Source of the DNA: Bradyrhizobium oligotrophicum S58
GTDB lineage: Bacteria > Pseudomonadota > Alphaproteobacteria > Rhizobiales > Xanthobacteraceae
Direction: 5' to 3'
Assembly (NCBI RefSeq): GCF_000344805.1
Contig: NC_020453.1
Span: 3,257,001-3,321,000, forward strand
DNA length: 64,000 bases
Both the position numbers and the translations under genes were made by a program. The first letter of the stretch is position 1; each line of letters opens with the position of its first letter. Shown piece by piece: positions 10,791-19,495 of this stretch. The notes under the pieces were generated by a model. The model was not told the DNA's origin, did no database searches, and was given only the letters and a program-made list of their open reading frames with translations.

Positions 10791-12359
10791 ATGCTGGAAT
10801 TGCGCAAGGACATCTTCGCCGACGAGCGCGACGACAATCTGAACGAGGTCGGCAAGGGCACGCAGCGCCAGGACATGCTCGGCCATGTCACGGGGACCTC
10901 GACCTACTTCAACGATCATAAGCTGCAGGGCATGCTGCACCTGAAGGTCGTCAGAGCCGCGCAGTCGCATGCGCGATTGCGCCGCATCGACACCAGCGAG
11001 GCAGAGCGGACCGAAGGCGTGCGGCGGATCATCAGGGGCAGCGACGTGCCGCGCAATCTCAACACGCTGCTCAGCCTGATCAATTTCGGCAAGGACGATG
11101 AGCCGACGCTCGCTGTCGACAAGGTCCGCTACAAAGGCGAGCCGATCGTTGCCGTGGTCGCGGATACGCCGCGGGCAGCCTATGAGGCCGCCGCCAAGGT
11201 GCGGGTGGACTACGAGACCTTGCCGGCGGTGTTCGATGTGGAGGAGGCGCTGAAGCCGGGGGCGCCTGTTGTCAACGAGACCTATCCGAAGAATACGTTC
11301 ACCTATCACGACCGCTACGACCATCAGAAGCTGCGCTTCGGCGATGTCGAGCGTGGCTTCGCCGGCGCCGACCATGTGCTGGAGCAGCGCTACCAGATGT
11401 CGCCGATCGAGCATGCGCCGGTCGAGACCAACGGCTCGATCGCCGCGCCCGACACCAACGGACGTTATGTCGTCTATACGTCCACCCAGGCGCTGTTCTT
11501 TTCGCTCGACACCTGCGCCAAGATTCTCGATTTGCCGTCCAACACCTTCCACTTCATCGGCGGTACGGTCGGCGGCGGCTTCGGCGGGAAGGTCGACACG
11601 CTGACCGAGCCGCTCGCGATCCTCGCCGCGATGCTGACAGGACGGCCGGTGCGGTACGTGTTCGGCCGCGAAGAGGAGATGCAGTTCGGCCCGCCGCGCG
11701 GCGCCGAGCGGATCTACGTCAAGGACGGCGTGATGCGCGACGGCCGCATCGTCGCGCGCCAGGTCCGCGGCTATTTCGACTCCGGCGCCTACACGCGGCT
11801 GTCGAGCTACGCGGTGGTCAAATGCGCGGCGCATCTGCCGGGTCCCTATACAATCCCGAACGTGCATGGCGACATCTACTGCGTCTTCACCAATCGCACG
11901 CCGGCGACCGCGATGCGCGGTTTCGGCATCACCGGCATGGACTTCGCGCTCGAATGCCAGATGGACAAGCTCGCGCAGCTGATCGGCATGGACCCGATGG
12001 AGTTCCGCATCCTCAACGCCTATCGCGATGGCGACATGAAGGCGCATCGGCGCGAGGCGAAGAACACCGCGCTGATCGAATGCGTCCAGGTCGCGGCCGA
12101 GAAGGCCAAATGGCCGATCCGCGAGGAATTCCGCCGGATGTCGTCACGCAAGGATGGCGGCGGAGCACGTGCGGCAGTGCCGTCCACGCCACGTGAGCCG
12201 GCGAGCGCGCGGCCTGCGCCGGCGCAGCAGCGTACAAGCTACGACCGCGGGCTCCCCATCTCTGCGCCTCCTGAACCGCCACCACCGCATAGCCCGGCAC
12301 CGGCGCCCGCACATGGCGCGACGCGGTTCTCGTCGGTGTTCGGAACCAGGAGGCGCTGA
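10791..12359 (+). CDS. Molybdenum hydroxylase large subunit, N-terminal half (split gene)
   Basis: 522 residues covering the hammerhead domain (about 25-130) and the first molybdopterin-binding domain (about 150-450) of a xanthine dehydrogenase-family large subunit. Visible signatures are GGTVGGGFGGKVDTLTEP and TPATAMRGFGITGMDFA. The latter lacks the AYxCSFR loop of true aerobic CO dehydrogenase, so the substrate is not CO. After about residue 452 the chain leaves homology and ends in a roughly 70-residue Pro/Ala/Arg-rich tail. The C-terminal half is encoded by the next gene with its own ribosome site. Normal large subunits have about 770-800 residues in one chain. Confidence 0.88.
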   Translation: MLELRKDIFADERDDNLNEVGKGTQRQDMLGHVTGTSTYFNDHKLQGMLHLKVVRAAQSHARLRRIDTSEAERTEGVRRIIRGSDVPRNLNTLLSLINFGKDDEPTLAVDKVRYKGEPIVAVVADTPRAAYEAAAKVRVDYETLPAVFDVEEALKPGAPVVNETYPKNTFTYHDRYDHQKLRFGDVERGFAGADHVLEQRYQMSPIEHAPVETNGSIAAPDTNGRYVVYTSTQALFFSLDTCAKILDLPSNTFHFIGGTVGGGFGGKVDTLTEPLAILAAMLTGRPVRYVFGREEEMQFGPPRGAERIYVKDGVMRDGRIVARQVRGYFDSGAYTRLSSYAVVKCAAHLPGPYTIPNVHGDIYCVFTNRTPATAMRGFGITGMDFALECQMDKLAQLIGMDPMEFRILNAYRDGDMKAHRREAKNTALIECVQVAAEKAKWPIREEFRRMSSRKDGGGARAAVPSTPREPASARPAPAQQRTSYDRGLPISAPPEPPPPHSPAPAPAHGATRFSSVFGTRRR

Positions 12360-12360
12360 C

Positions 12361-13383
12361 ATGACCAGGCACCGCGGCCGCGGCATGGCGGCGATCAACT
12401 ATCCCATCGGCATGAATCTCGGCGGCGATCCAAGCCAGGCGCTGGTGCATTCCAACCCCAGCGGCAAGTTCACGGTGGCGCTGTCGTCGATCGATCTCGG
12501 GCAGGGCATGAAGTCGGTGACGCGGCAGATCTGCGCCGAGACGCTCGGCGTGCCCGTCGAGGACGTCTATGTCGACACGGCGGACTCCGACACCGGCCCC
12601 CATTGCATGGGCTCGTTCGCGTCCCGCGGCACCCATCGCGTCGGCAATGCCGTGATGGCGGCGGCCAAGGAGGCGCGCGGCGTCATGATGGAGGCGGCGG
12701 CGGAGGAGCTCGAGGTCAACGCCGGGGATCTCGAGACTGACGGCCGCGGCAACATCCACGTCAAGGGCGCGCCGCATCGTTCGATCTCGGTGAAGGACGT
12801 CGCCATTGCCGCGCAGTTCCGCCAGGGCAAGACCATCTCCGGCCGCGGCATCTTCCTGGTGCCGCTGTCGGATGTCGATCCGGAGACCGGCGAGATGTCG
12901 CCGGCCACCTGCTATGCGCATGCCTGCCTCGTCGCCGAGGTCGATGTCGATGACGAAACCGGCGAGGTCGGCGTGGTCAGGATGGACAGCGCCTATGAAC
13001 TCGGGCGCGCGCTCAATCCGCGGCTGGTCGAGCAGCAACTGGTCGGCGGCGCCTGGATGGGAATGAGCCACGCGCTCTACGAGACGACCGAGCCCTACTA
13101 TCCCGACCCGAAGCAGGGACCGCGCGACTTCGTCGACTATCTGATGCCCGGGCCGGGCGACATCTGCCCGCACGACATCGCGGTGCTGGAGCGTCCTGCG
13201 CCGGATGGTCCGTTCGGTGGCAAGGGGCCCGGCGAAATGTGCGCCAATCCGGTGCTGCCGGCGATCGCGAATGCGATCTTCAACGCTGTCGGCGTGCGCA
13301 TCGACGAGCTGCCGATCACGCCTGAAAAGGTGCTGCGCGCGATCAAGGCCCAGGGCGGCGCGCGGCCGCAGACGCGACGGTGA
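12361..13383 (+). CDS. Molybdenum hydroxylase large subunit, C-terminal half (split gene)
   Basis: 340 residues forming the second molybdopterin-binding domain. Signatures are MAAINYPIGMNLGGDPSQAL at the start, VALSSIDLGQGMKSVTRQI (cofactor contact) and PFGGKGPGEM near the C-terminus, where the glutamate is the expected catalytic base. The ATG at 12361 comes two bases after the upstream stop and is preceded by GGAGG at 12349-12353, so it has its own initiation site. It is shifted one frame relative to the N-terminal half. The same frame is open upstream to 12154, but that extension is arginine-rich and lies within the other gene's tail. The two halves must associate to form one active site. 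Confidence 0.87.
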   Translation: MTRHRGRGMAAINYPIGMNLGGDPSQALVHSNPSGKFTVALSSIDLGQGMKSVTRQICAETLGVPVEDVYVDTADSDTGPHCMGSFASRGTHRVGNAVMAAAKEARGVMMEAAAEELEVNAGDLETDGRGNIHVKGAPHRSISVKDVAIAAQFRQGKTISGRGIFLVPLSDVDPETGEMSPATCYAHACLVAEVDVDDETGEVGVVRMDSAYELGRALNPRLVEQQLVGGAWMGMSHALYETTEPYYPDPKQGPRDFVDYLMPGPGDICPHDIAVLERPAPDGPFGGKGPGEMCANPVLPAIANAIFNAVGVRIDELPITPEKVLRAIKAQGGARPQTRR

Positions 13384-13389
13384 GACGAG

Positions 13390-14271
13390 ATGGTGGTCCG
13401 CAGCAACATCGTCGGCATCGACTCGCCGCAGGCGCTGGAGAAGGCGCTCCGCGCGGCCTATTACCTCGCCGACGAGGGCCTCTCGACCGCCGCCTATCTG
13501 GCGCTCGCACTCGGCAAGCCGCTGCTGCTGGAAGGCGCGCCCGGCGTCGGCAAGACCGAGGCCGCGAAGGCGATCGCCGCAGTGCTCGGCCGCAAGCTGA
13601 TCCGGCTGCAATGCTACGAGGGCATCGATGCCGCCGCGGCACTTTATGAGTGGAACTATCCGCGCCAGATGCTGGCGATCCGCCAGGCCGGCGAGGAGAG
13701 CATCGACATCTATGGCGAGACCTTCCTGATCGAGCGGCCGATGCTGGCCTGTCTGCGCGCGCCGGATTCGACCGTGCTCCTGATCGACGAGATCGATCGC
13801 GCCGACCAGGAGTTCGAGGCGTTCCTGCTGGAATTCCTCTCCGACTTCCAGATCTCGATCCCCGAGCGCGGCACGATCCGCGCCGGCGAGCGGCCGATCG
13901 TCGTCCTGACATCAAACCGCACCCGTGACCTGCATGAGGCGTTGCGCCGCCGTTGCGTCTATCATTGGATCGACTATCCGGATTCTGAGCGCGAGGCGCG
14001 GATCGTGATGATGCGCGCCTCCAGCGTTGCCGAAGCCACCGCGCGCGCAGTGGTGCAGGCGGTGGCGAAGCTGCGGCGCGAGCCGCTGAGCAAGGCGCCC
14101 GGGATTGCCGAGGCGGTCGATTGGGCGGAAGCCGCAACGCTTCTGAACCAAGGCGGCGCGCGCTGGCCCGATGCCTTCAAGCGCGCGATCGGAGTCGCGC
14201 TGAAGGACGAGGAGGATCTGTCCTTCATCGCGCCACGGCTCGATGCGCTGCTCGCGGAGGCGATGACATGA
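13390..14271 (+). CDS. MoxR/CoxD-type AAA+ ATPase
   Basis: 293 residues, AAA+ ATPase of the MoxR family. Walker A is GAPGVGKT at residues 49-56, Walker B is VLLIDEIDRAD, sensor 1 lies in IVVLTSNRTRDL, and an arginine-finger region ALRRRCVYHW follows. CoxD-like MoxR proteins work with a CoxE-like VWA partner to mature the metal site of molybdenum hydroxylases, and the partner gene overlaps this one by four bases (ATGA). Context therefore favours an enzyme-maturation chaperone for the enzyme encoded just upstream. Confidence 0.9.
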   Translation: MVVRSNIVGIDSPQALEKALRAAYYLADEGLSTAAYLALALGKPLLLEGAPGVGKTEAAKAIAAVLGRKLIRLQCYEGIDAAAALYEWNYPRQMLAIRQAGEESIDIYGETFLIERPMLACLRAPDSTVLLIDEIDRADQEFEAFLLEFLSDFQISIPERGTIRAGERPIVVLTSNRTRDLHEALRRRCVYHWIDYPDSEREARIVMMRASSVAEATARAVVQAVAKLRREPLSKAPGIAEAVDWAEAATLLNQGGARWPDAFKRAIGVALKDEEDLSFIAPRLDALLAEAMT

Positions 14272-15386
14272 CCGAGCCCCGCCTGCCGCCGGCCACCGAG
14301 ATCTTCGTGACCTTCGCCGCGCTGCTGCGGCGGAACGGCTTTGCCATTGCGCCGGAGCAGACCACGGCTTTTCTCGCCGCCATCGCGCTGCTGGGGCCGA
14401 CAAGCATTGACGACATCCGCCGCGCGGGTGCGGCGACGCTGGCGCCGCCGCCGGAGCGTCTCGCGACCTACAATCTGCTGTTCGACATCCATTTCGGCGT
14501 CAGCACGGCCGCTGGCTTCAGCGAGACGGATCAGCAGGATGATGTCGTGCGTCTCCAGGAGGAAGGGGATGGCGCCGTTGATCCCGACCTCGCCCAGGAG
14601 CAGAACGAGTCGGGGCTGGCGGCGACGCGCGCCGAGGCGCTGGTCGCGCGCCGCCTCTCGGCGACGTCCGGCGGAAATGCCCTGCAGCGTCTCGCCCGCC
14701 AAGCGCGTGCAAAGTTGCCGAAGCGGCGCGGCCATCGTCGTATGCGGGCGCGGCGCGGCAGCTTCGTCGACCTGCGCAGAACTCTTCGTGAAAGCGTGCG
14801 GCGCGACGGCGAGGTGCTGTCGCTGCGGCGCCTGAAGCGGCGGCTCCGGCTGCGTCGCCTGCTGCTGCTGATCGATGTCTCCGGCTCGATGAAGGCGCGC
14901 ACCGAGGACAACATGCGGCTCGCGCATGTTGTGATGCAGGCCGTGCCGCAGGTCGAGGTGTTCACCTTGGGCACGCGGCTGACGCGGGTGACGCGCCCCT
15001 TGCGCCTGAAGCGGCGCGAGCAGGCGCTGCTGGCGGCCTCGCATCTCGTCAGCGACTGGGATGGCGGCACGCGCATCGGTGAGGCGCTGCAAGCATTTCT
15101 CAGCGCGCCTCGTTTCTCGACCTACGCGCGCGGCGCCGCGGTGTTGATCATTTCGGACGGACTGGAACGCGGCGGTCACGATGCCCTCCGCGAGGCCGTG
15201 TGGAAGCTGTCGCTGCGAGCCTGGCGCGTCAGCTGGCTGACGCCGCTGGCAATGGGGCCGGGCTTCCGGCCGCAGACCGAGGCGCTGCAGGCGATTGCGT
15301 CATTGGTCGACGACATCGTTCCCGGAGGTTCGGACGAGGCCATTGTCGCGCACATCCTGTCGCTGGCGCAGAGGAGGGCGGCATGA
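14268..15386 (+). CDS. VWA-domain protein, CoxE-like
   Basis: 372 residues. The C-terminal half holds a von Willebrand A domain with the metal-ion-dependent adhesion motif in LLLIDVSGSMKART at about residues 200-213, and an Asp in IISDGLERGG. The N-terminal region (TEIFVTFAALLRRNGFAIAP) is typical of CoxE. The start at 14268 overlaps the MoxR stop as ATGA; an upstream in-frame start at 14121 lies deep inside the MoxR gene and adds no conserved sequence. In CO dehydrogenase systems CoxE acts with CoxD on the active-site metal; here the client is presumably the split molybdenum hydroxylase. Confidence 0.88.
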   Translation: MTEPRLPPATEIFVTFAALLRRNGFAIAPEQTTAFLAAIALLGPTSIDDIRRAGAATLAPPPERLATYNLLFDIHFGVSTAAGFSETDQQDDVVRLQEEGDGAVDPDLAQEQNESGLAATRAEALVARRLSATSGGNALQRLARQARAKLPKRRGHRRMRARRGSFVDLRRTLRESVRRDGEVLSLRRLKRRLRLRRLLLLIDVSGSMKARTEDNMRLAHVVMQAVPQVEVFTLGTRLTRVTRPLRLKRREQALLAASHLVSDWDGGTRIGEALQAFLSAPRFSTYARGAAVLIISDGLERGGHDALREAVWKLSLRAWRVSWLTPLAMGPGFRPQTEALQAIASLVDDIVPGGSDEAIVAHILSLAQRRAA

Positions 15387-16270
15387 GCGGCTACGTCGAT
15401 GCGCATCATCACATCTGGCGCCAGGCCGATCTGCCCTGGCTGGTCGGCCCGATGCAGCCGCGGATCTTCGGGCCCTACGAGCCGATCCGGCGCGACTACA
15501 CGATCCAGGAATATCTTGGTGACATCGCAGGCAGCGGCGTCACGCAGTCCGTCTACGTCCAGACCAACTGGGCCAAGGACGGCTTCGAGGACGAGGCTGC
15601 CTGGGTGCAGCGAACCGCCGACCAGCACGGCTTTCCTCATGCCATCGTCGCCTACGCCGATCTCTCCGTTGACGACGCGCGACCGCAGTTCGACCGGCTC
15701 GCGCGCTATCCGCTGCTGCGCGGCGTCCGGATGCAGCTGCATTGGCACGACAACCCGCTCTATCGCTTCGCTGCGTCTCCGGACCTTTGCAGTGATCCTG
15801 ATATTCAGGCCAACATCGCGCGGCTCGCCGACTACGGCTGGTCGTTCGACCTGCAGGTGTTCGCCGGCCAGATGGAGGGTGCCGCAGAGCTCGCGGAGCG
15901 CTGTCCATCCGTCACCTTCATTCTCCAGCATGCCGGCATGCTGGAAGATCTCTCGCCGGCCGGACGCGATGAATGGCGCAGCGGCATGCAGCGGCTCGCG
16001 GCCTGCAGCAACGTCGTCAGCAAGCTCTCGGGTCTCGGCACCTTCTTCCGCCGCAACGATCCCGCTCATGTCGCAAGCATCGTCCGCGAGACCATCGTCA
16101 TGTTCGGCGCCGAACGCTGCCTGTTTGGTTCGAACTTCCCGATCGAAAAACTCTGGACGGATTATCGCGCGCTCGTTGAAGCCTACGAGGCTGCTATCAA
16201 GGATCTCGACGCGCACGCGCGTACGCAGGTGATGGGAGAGACCGCGCGGCGCGTCTATCGGCTCAGATGA
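15383..16270 (+). CDS. Amidohydrolase-family metal-dependent hydrolase
   Basis: 295 residues of the amidohydrolase_2 (PF04909) TIM-barrel family. The N-terminal metal ligands are in YVDAHHHIW, a later conserved His is in ILQHAGM, and the C-terminal CLFGSNFPIEKL carries the expected Asp/Asn position (SNFP rather than the common SDxP). ATG at 15383 overlaps the CoxE-like stop as ATGA. Such enzymes act on lactones (for example 4-sulfomuconolactone or fuconolactone), on imidazolone-type rings or as decarboxylases. With a lactonase and an SMP-30 protein next door, ring or lactone opening is the best guess. Specific substrate unknown. Confidence 0.85.
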   Translation: MSGYVDAHHHIWRQADLPWLVGPMQPRIFGPYEPIRRDYTIQEYLGDIAGSGVTQSVYVQTNWAKDGFEDEAAWVQRTADQHGFPHAIVAYADLSVDDARPQFDRLARYPLLRGVRMQLHWHDNPLYRFAASPDLCSDPDIQANIARLADYGWSFDLQVFAGQMEGAAELAERCPSVTFILQHAGMLEDLSPAGRDEWRSGMQRLAACSNVVSKLSGLGTFFRRNDPAHVASIVRETIVMFGAERCLFGSNFPIEKLWTDYRALVEAYEAAIKDLDAHARTQVMGETARRVYRLR

Positions 16271-16309
16271 CGCTGAGCGCAACGACAACAAAAGCAACAG
16301 GGAACGCTC

Positions 16310-17158
16310 ATGGCGCTGGAAATCAAGATTCTCGACTATGGTGATATCGAATTGGAGTCGAGCTTCCTGGTGCTCGGCCGCGATTGCGGCCGCACCCGCC
16401 GGGTCCTGACGCTCGGCTTTCTCATTCTCGGCGGTCCTTATCCGGTCGTGGTCGATACCGGCTACCGCTCCAACCAGATCATGGAGACGCTGGGCATGCG
16501 AGGGCTGCAATACCACGAGAACATGATCGAGAACCAGCTGGCGCGGCACGGCGTGCGCATGGGCGACGTCCGCTACGTCTGCCACACCCATCTGCACATC
16601 GATCACGCCGGGAAAGACGATCTGTTCCCGATGAACACGACCGTCGTGCTGAACCGGCGTGAGCTGGAATATTCGGTGTCGGGACTGATGCACCCGCAAT
16701 ATCCGGCACCCGACATCAAGCATCTGATCGACCGGCTGCACACCAAGAGCGCGTTGCGCTTCCTCGACCTGGAACTGACTGGACCGGTGGAGCTGATGCC
16801 TGGCGTGTATTGCGACGCTGCCAACGCGCACACCGAAGGCTCGATGAACATCCACGTCCACACCGCCGACGGCATCGCCACCATCTGCGGCGACGTGATC
16901 TATGACTTCAACGACCAGATCGTGACGCCGTTCAACGAGATCCAGGATGCCGAGCCACGCACGACCGGCAATCACGGCACGTCGAAGCGCGCGGAGAAGG
17001 CGGCGATCAAGAAACTGTTGTCGAGCTCGCGTTATCTGCTCCCCGTCCATGATCGCCCCGCCAAGATTGAGGGCGGCGTGGTGACGGGACGGTTGCACGA
17101 CCAGGTGCCGGGCCCGGTCGTGCAGTCGCTGCCGCAGCGACATTGGTTTCCGGCTTGA
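16310..17158 (+). CDS. N-acyl-homoserine-lactonase-like metallo-beta-lactamase-fold hydrolase
   Basis: 282 residues. The zinc motif HxHxDH is H94-L-H96-I-D98-H99, with further ligands expected in NAHTEGSMN and ICGDVIYDF. Length and the motif THLHIDHAG fit the AHL-lactonase-like (AiiA/AttM) group. Quorum quenching is one possible job, but within a catabolic operon hydrolysis of a lactone intermediate is at least as likely. The gap of 39 bases to the upstream gene is the longest between genes 13390 and 19411, and the ribosome site is weak (aggga). It is followed 18 bases later by the SMP-30 fusion. Confidence 0.82.
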   Translation: MALEIKILDYGDIELESSFLVLGRDCGRTRRVLTLGFLILGGPYPVVVDTGYRSNQIMETLGMRGLQYHENMIENQLARHGVRMGDVRYVCHTHLHIDHAGKDDLFPMNTTVVLNRRELEYSVSGLMHPQYPAPDIKHLIDRLHTKSALRFLDLELTGPVELMPGVYCDAANAHTEGSMNIHVHTADGIATICGDVIYDFNDQIVTPFNEIQDAEPRTTGNHGTSKRAEKAAIKKLLSSSRYLLPVHDRPAKIEGGVVTGRLHDQVPGPVVQSLPQRHWFPA

Positions 17159-17176
17159 CCGGCGCGAGGATCGGCG

Positions 17177-18781
17177 ATGACCCATGTGACCTTGCGCCCT
17201 GAGTTCGAGAGCCTGATCGACCCCTATGCCCCGGTCGGACAGGTGGCGACCGGTTTCGAGTTCACGGAGGGACCGATCTGGCATCCGGTCGAGCAGTTCC
17301 TGCTGTTCTCCGACATGCCGGCCGATATCCGCCGCCGCTGGGATGGCAAGCGCGGCGTGGTCGAGATGCGGCGTCCCTCGAACAAGTGCAACGGCATGAC
17401 CTATGATGCCGAGCTGAACCTGATCGTCTGCGAGCACGCGACGTCGTCGCTGGTGCGCGAGCGTCCGGACGGGCGTCGTGAGATCCTGGCCTCGCACTAT
17501 GAGAACCAGGAGCTCAACAGCCCGAACGACGTCTGCGTCCACTCCAGCGGCGCGATCTATTTCTCCGATCCCTGGTACGGCCGCATGCCGGTCTATGGCG
17601 TCGAGCGGCCGCGCCAGCTCGGCTTCCAGGGCGTCTACCGCGTCCCGCCGGGCGGTGGCGCGCCGCTTCTGCTGGTCGACCGCCATCTGTTCGATCAGCC
17701 GAACGGGCTGTGCTTCTCGCCGGATGAGCGGCTGCTCTACGTCAATGACACTGTGCAGGCCTTGATCCGCGTGTTCGACGTCGGCAGCGACGGCGCGCTG
17801 TCGAATGGCCGCGTGCTCGCCAGCGGCATCCGCTCCGAGCTCGAGCCCGGTGTGCCCGACGGCATGAAGTGCGATCAGCGCGGCAATGTCTGGGTCACCG
17901 CGCCCGGTGGCGTGTGGGTCTACGCGCCGACCGGTGAGCTGCTCGGCAAAGTGCGCGTGCCGGAGCTTGTGGCCAACCTGGCCTGGGGCGGGCCTGAGTT
18001 TCGCACGCTCTACCTCACCGCCACGCATTCGGTCTATACTATCGCGACCAAGGTCGGCCCGCGGCATGAGCCTTATATGGGCGCGCGCAATCGCGGTTCG
18101 ACCGGGTCGGGCTCGCCCGCGTCGAGCGCATCGTCGCCAAACGCGTCGTTCGCGGCGCCGCTGCTGGCGGCTGGTGACATGCAGCTCGACCCGCGCCGTT
18201 GCGCCATGATCATCCAGGACCTGCAGAACGACGTCATCATGGATGGCGGCGCCTTTGCCGACTCCGGCGCACCCGGGCATGCCAAGCAGCAGCGCGTCAT
18301 CGACAACGTCCGGCGTCTTGCCGAAGCGGCGCGGGCGCGCGGCGTCGTCGTCATTCACGTCTGGTTCGTGGTCGAGCCCGGTGCGCCCGGCGTGACCTTG
18401 AACGCACCACTGTTCGAGGGGCTGGTCGACAGCAAGGCGATGGTGCGCGGCAGCTGGGGCGCGGCACCGGTGGCGGGGCTCGAACCTCGGAGCGGGGACT
18501 TCATCGTCGAGAAGATGCGCATGAGCGCGTGGGAGGGCACGCGGCTTGAGACCATTCTCAAGGCGACCGGCCGTGACGTCATCATCAACACTGGGGCGTG
18601 GACCAACATGTCGGTCGAGCACACCGCGCGCACCGGCGCGGACAAGGGCTATTTCATGGTGGTGCCGGAAGATTGCTGCTCGACGATGAATGCGGACTGG
18701 CACAACGCATCGATCAACTTTGCCATGCAGAACGTCTCCGTCGTGACCAGGGCCGATGCGGTGATCAAGGCGCTGGGGTGA
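17177..18781 (+). CDS. SMP-30/gluconolactonase domain fused to an isochorismatase-like domain
   Basis: 534 residues in one frame. Residues about 20-300 are an SMP-30/gluconolactonase beta-propeller (GFEFTEGPIWHP, ELNSPNDVCVHSSG, NGLCFSPDERLLYVNDT, the last two being metal-ligand regions). A Gly/Ser-rich linker at about 305-335 leads to a cysteine-hydrolase/isochorismatase-like domain (about 340-534). In the latter, Asp348 (IIQDLQND) and Lys446 (VEKMRMSAW) of the usual triad are present, but the nucleophile position is Ser479 (TNMSVEHTAR where the family has TNxCVExTAR). True isochorismatases also lack the Cys, so this half may be a non-Cys hydrolase or non-catalytic. Lactonase plus amidase-like domains in one chain fit sequential ring opening. 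Confidence 0.85.
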   Translation: MTHVTLRPEFESLIDPYAPVGQVATGFEFTEGPIWHPVEQFLLFSDMPADIRRRWDGKRGVVEMRRPSNKCNGMTYDAELNLIVCEHATSSLVRERPDGRREILASHYENQELNSPNDVCVHSSGAIYFSDPWYGRMPVYGVERPRQLGFQGVYRVPPGGGAPLLLVDRHLFDQPNGLCFSPDERLLYVNDTVQALIRVFDVGSDGALSNGRVLASGIRSELEPGVPDGMKCDQRGNVWVTAPGGVWVYAPTGELLGKVRVPELVANLAWGGPEFRTLYLTATHSVYTIATKVGPRHEPYMGARNRGSTGSGSPASSASSPNASFAAPLLAAGDMQLDPRRCAMIIQDLQNDVIMDGGAFADSGAPGHAKQQRVIDNVRRLAEAARARGVVVIHVWFVVEPGAPGVTLNAPLFEGLVDSKAMVRGSWGAAPVAGLEPRSGDFIVEKMRMSAWEGTRLETILKATGRDVIINTGAWTNMSVEHTARTGADKGYFMVVPEDCCSTMNADWHNASINFAMQNVSVVTRADAVIKALG

Positions 18782-18784
18782 GGC

Positions 18785-19411
18785 ATGCCCAAGCTGTTTC
18801 ACCTCGTCGCCTCGCCACGACCGGACTCCGAATCCGGCGCCGGCGCGCGCGCTTTCCTGGATCGCTTCCGGCAGGCGCGGCCAGACTGGGAGATCGACGA
18901 GCTGAATCTGTGGCGCGAGCATCTGCCGGAGTTCGACGGCGAGATCCTGCAGGCCAAATATGCCCGCATGGGCGGACGTGCCTTCACGGACGGCCAACGC
19001 GCGGCTTTCGCTGTGGCCGAGCGCATGGCGGTGCGGCTCGATCTGGCCGAGCGCGTCGTGATCTCGACGCCGATGTGGAATTTCGGCATCCCCTACAAGC
19101 TCAAGCATTGGCTCGATATCATCAACCAGCCCGGGCTCACCTTCCGCTTCGATCCCAACAGGGGCTATCTGCCGCTGCTAAAGGATCGTCCGACGCTGGT
19201 GATCCTCGCGAGCGGCGGCGACTTCACGACCGGCATGAGCCGCGGCCGGACCGATCTCGTAACGCCTTATCTGCGTGAGGCGCTTCGTTTCATCGGGCTT
19301 CGCGACGTCACGTTCATCGCGATCGGCCCGACCAGCGGACCTGCGGAACATACCGCGGCGGCGCAGGAGCGGGCGCACCGGATACTCGTGGAGATGGCCG
19401 CGCGATTTTGA
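18785..19411 (+). CDS. FMN-dependent NADH:quinone/azo reductase-like flavoprotein
   Basis: 208 residues, flavodoxin-like fold of the AzoR family. Recognisable are the phosphate-binding N-terminal region LVASPRPDSESGAG and the FMN-contact motif STPMWNFGIPYKLKHWLD, followed by LVILASGGDF. It starts three bases after the fusion-gene stop and ends the plus-strand operon. It could recycle quinones or reduce an aromatic intermediate of the pathway. The next gene is convergent, 84 bases away; no strong hairpin followed by a T-run is visible in that gap. Confidence 0.86.
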   Translation: MPKLFHLVASPRPDSESGAGARAFLDRFRQARPDWEIDELNLWREHLPEFDGEILQAKYARMGGRAFTDGQRAAFAVAERMAVRLDLAERVVISTPMWNFGIPYKLKHWLDIINQPGLTFRFDPNRGYLPLLKDRPTLVILASGGDFTTGMSRGRTDLVTPYLREALRFIGLRDVTFIAIGPTSGPAEHTAAAQERAHRILVEMAARF

Positions 19412-19495
19412 AGCGACGGCAAGTGTGACGCTTGGCGTGCGCCCCACTCGGGAAGCCGGCATTCTCGTCGAGCTCGGCTGGCCGGAGACTCGTAT

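Noticed and set aside
9351..12047. Long minus-strand open frame opposite the molybdenum hydroxylase genes
   Set aside because: Shadow of real genes with intact Fe-S and FAD motifs; no recognisable product.
12154..12360. Upstream extension of the C-terminal molybdenum-subunit gene
   Set aside because: Overlaps the tail of the other half, is Arg-rich, and a good ribosome site supports 12361.
15176..19108. 1310-codon minus-strand open frame opposite the amidohydrolase, lactonase and fusion genes
   Set aside because: An artefact of high GC: composition rich in Arg/His/Asp, no domain, no ribosome site, and five well-supported genes on the other strand.
19412..19495. Possible bidirectional terminator between convergent genes
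   Set aside because: Only a weak CAAG/CTTG pairing, with no stable stem or T-run.
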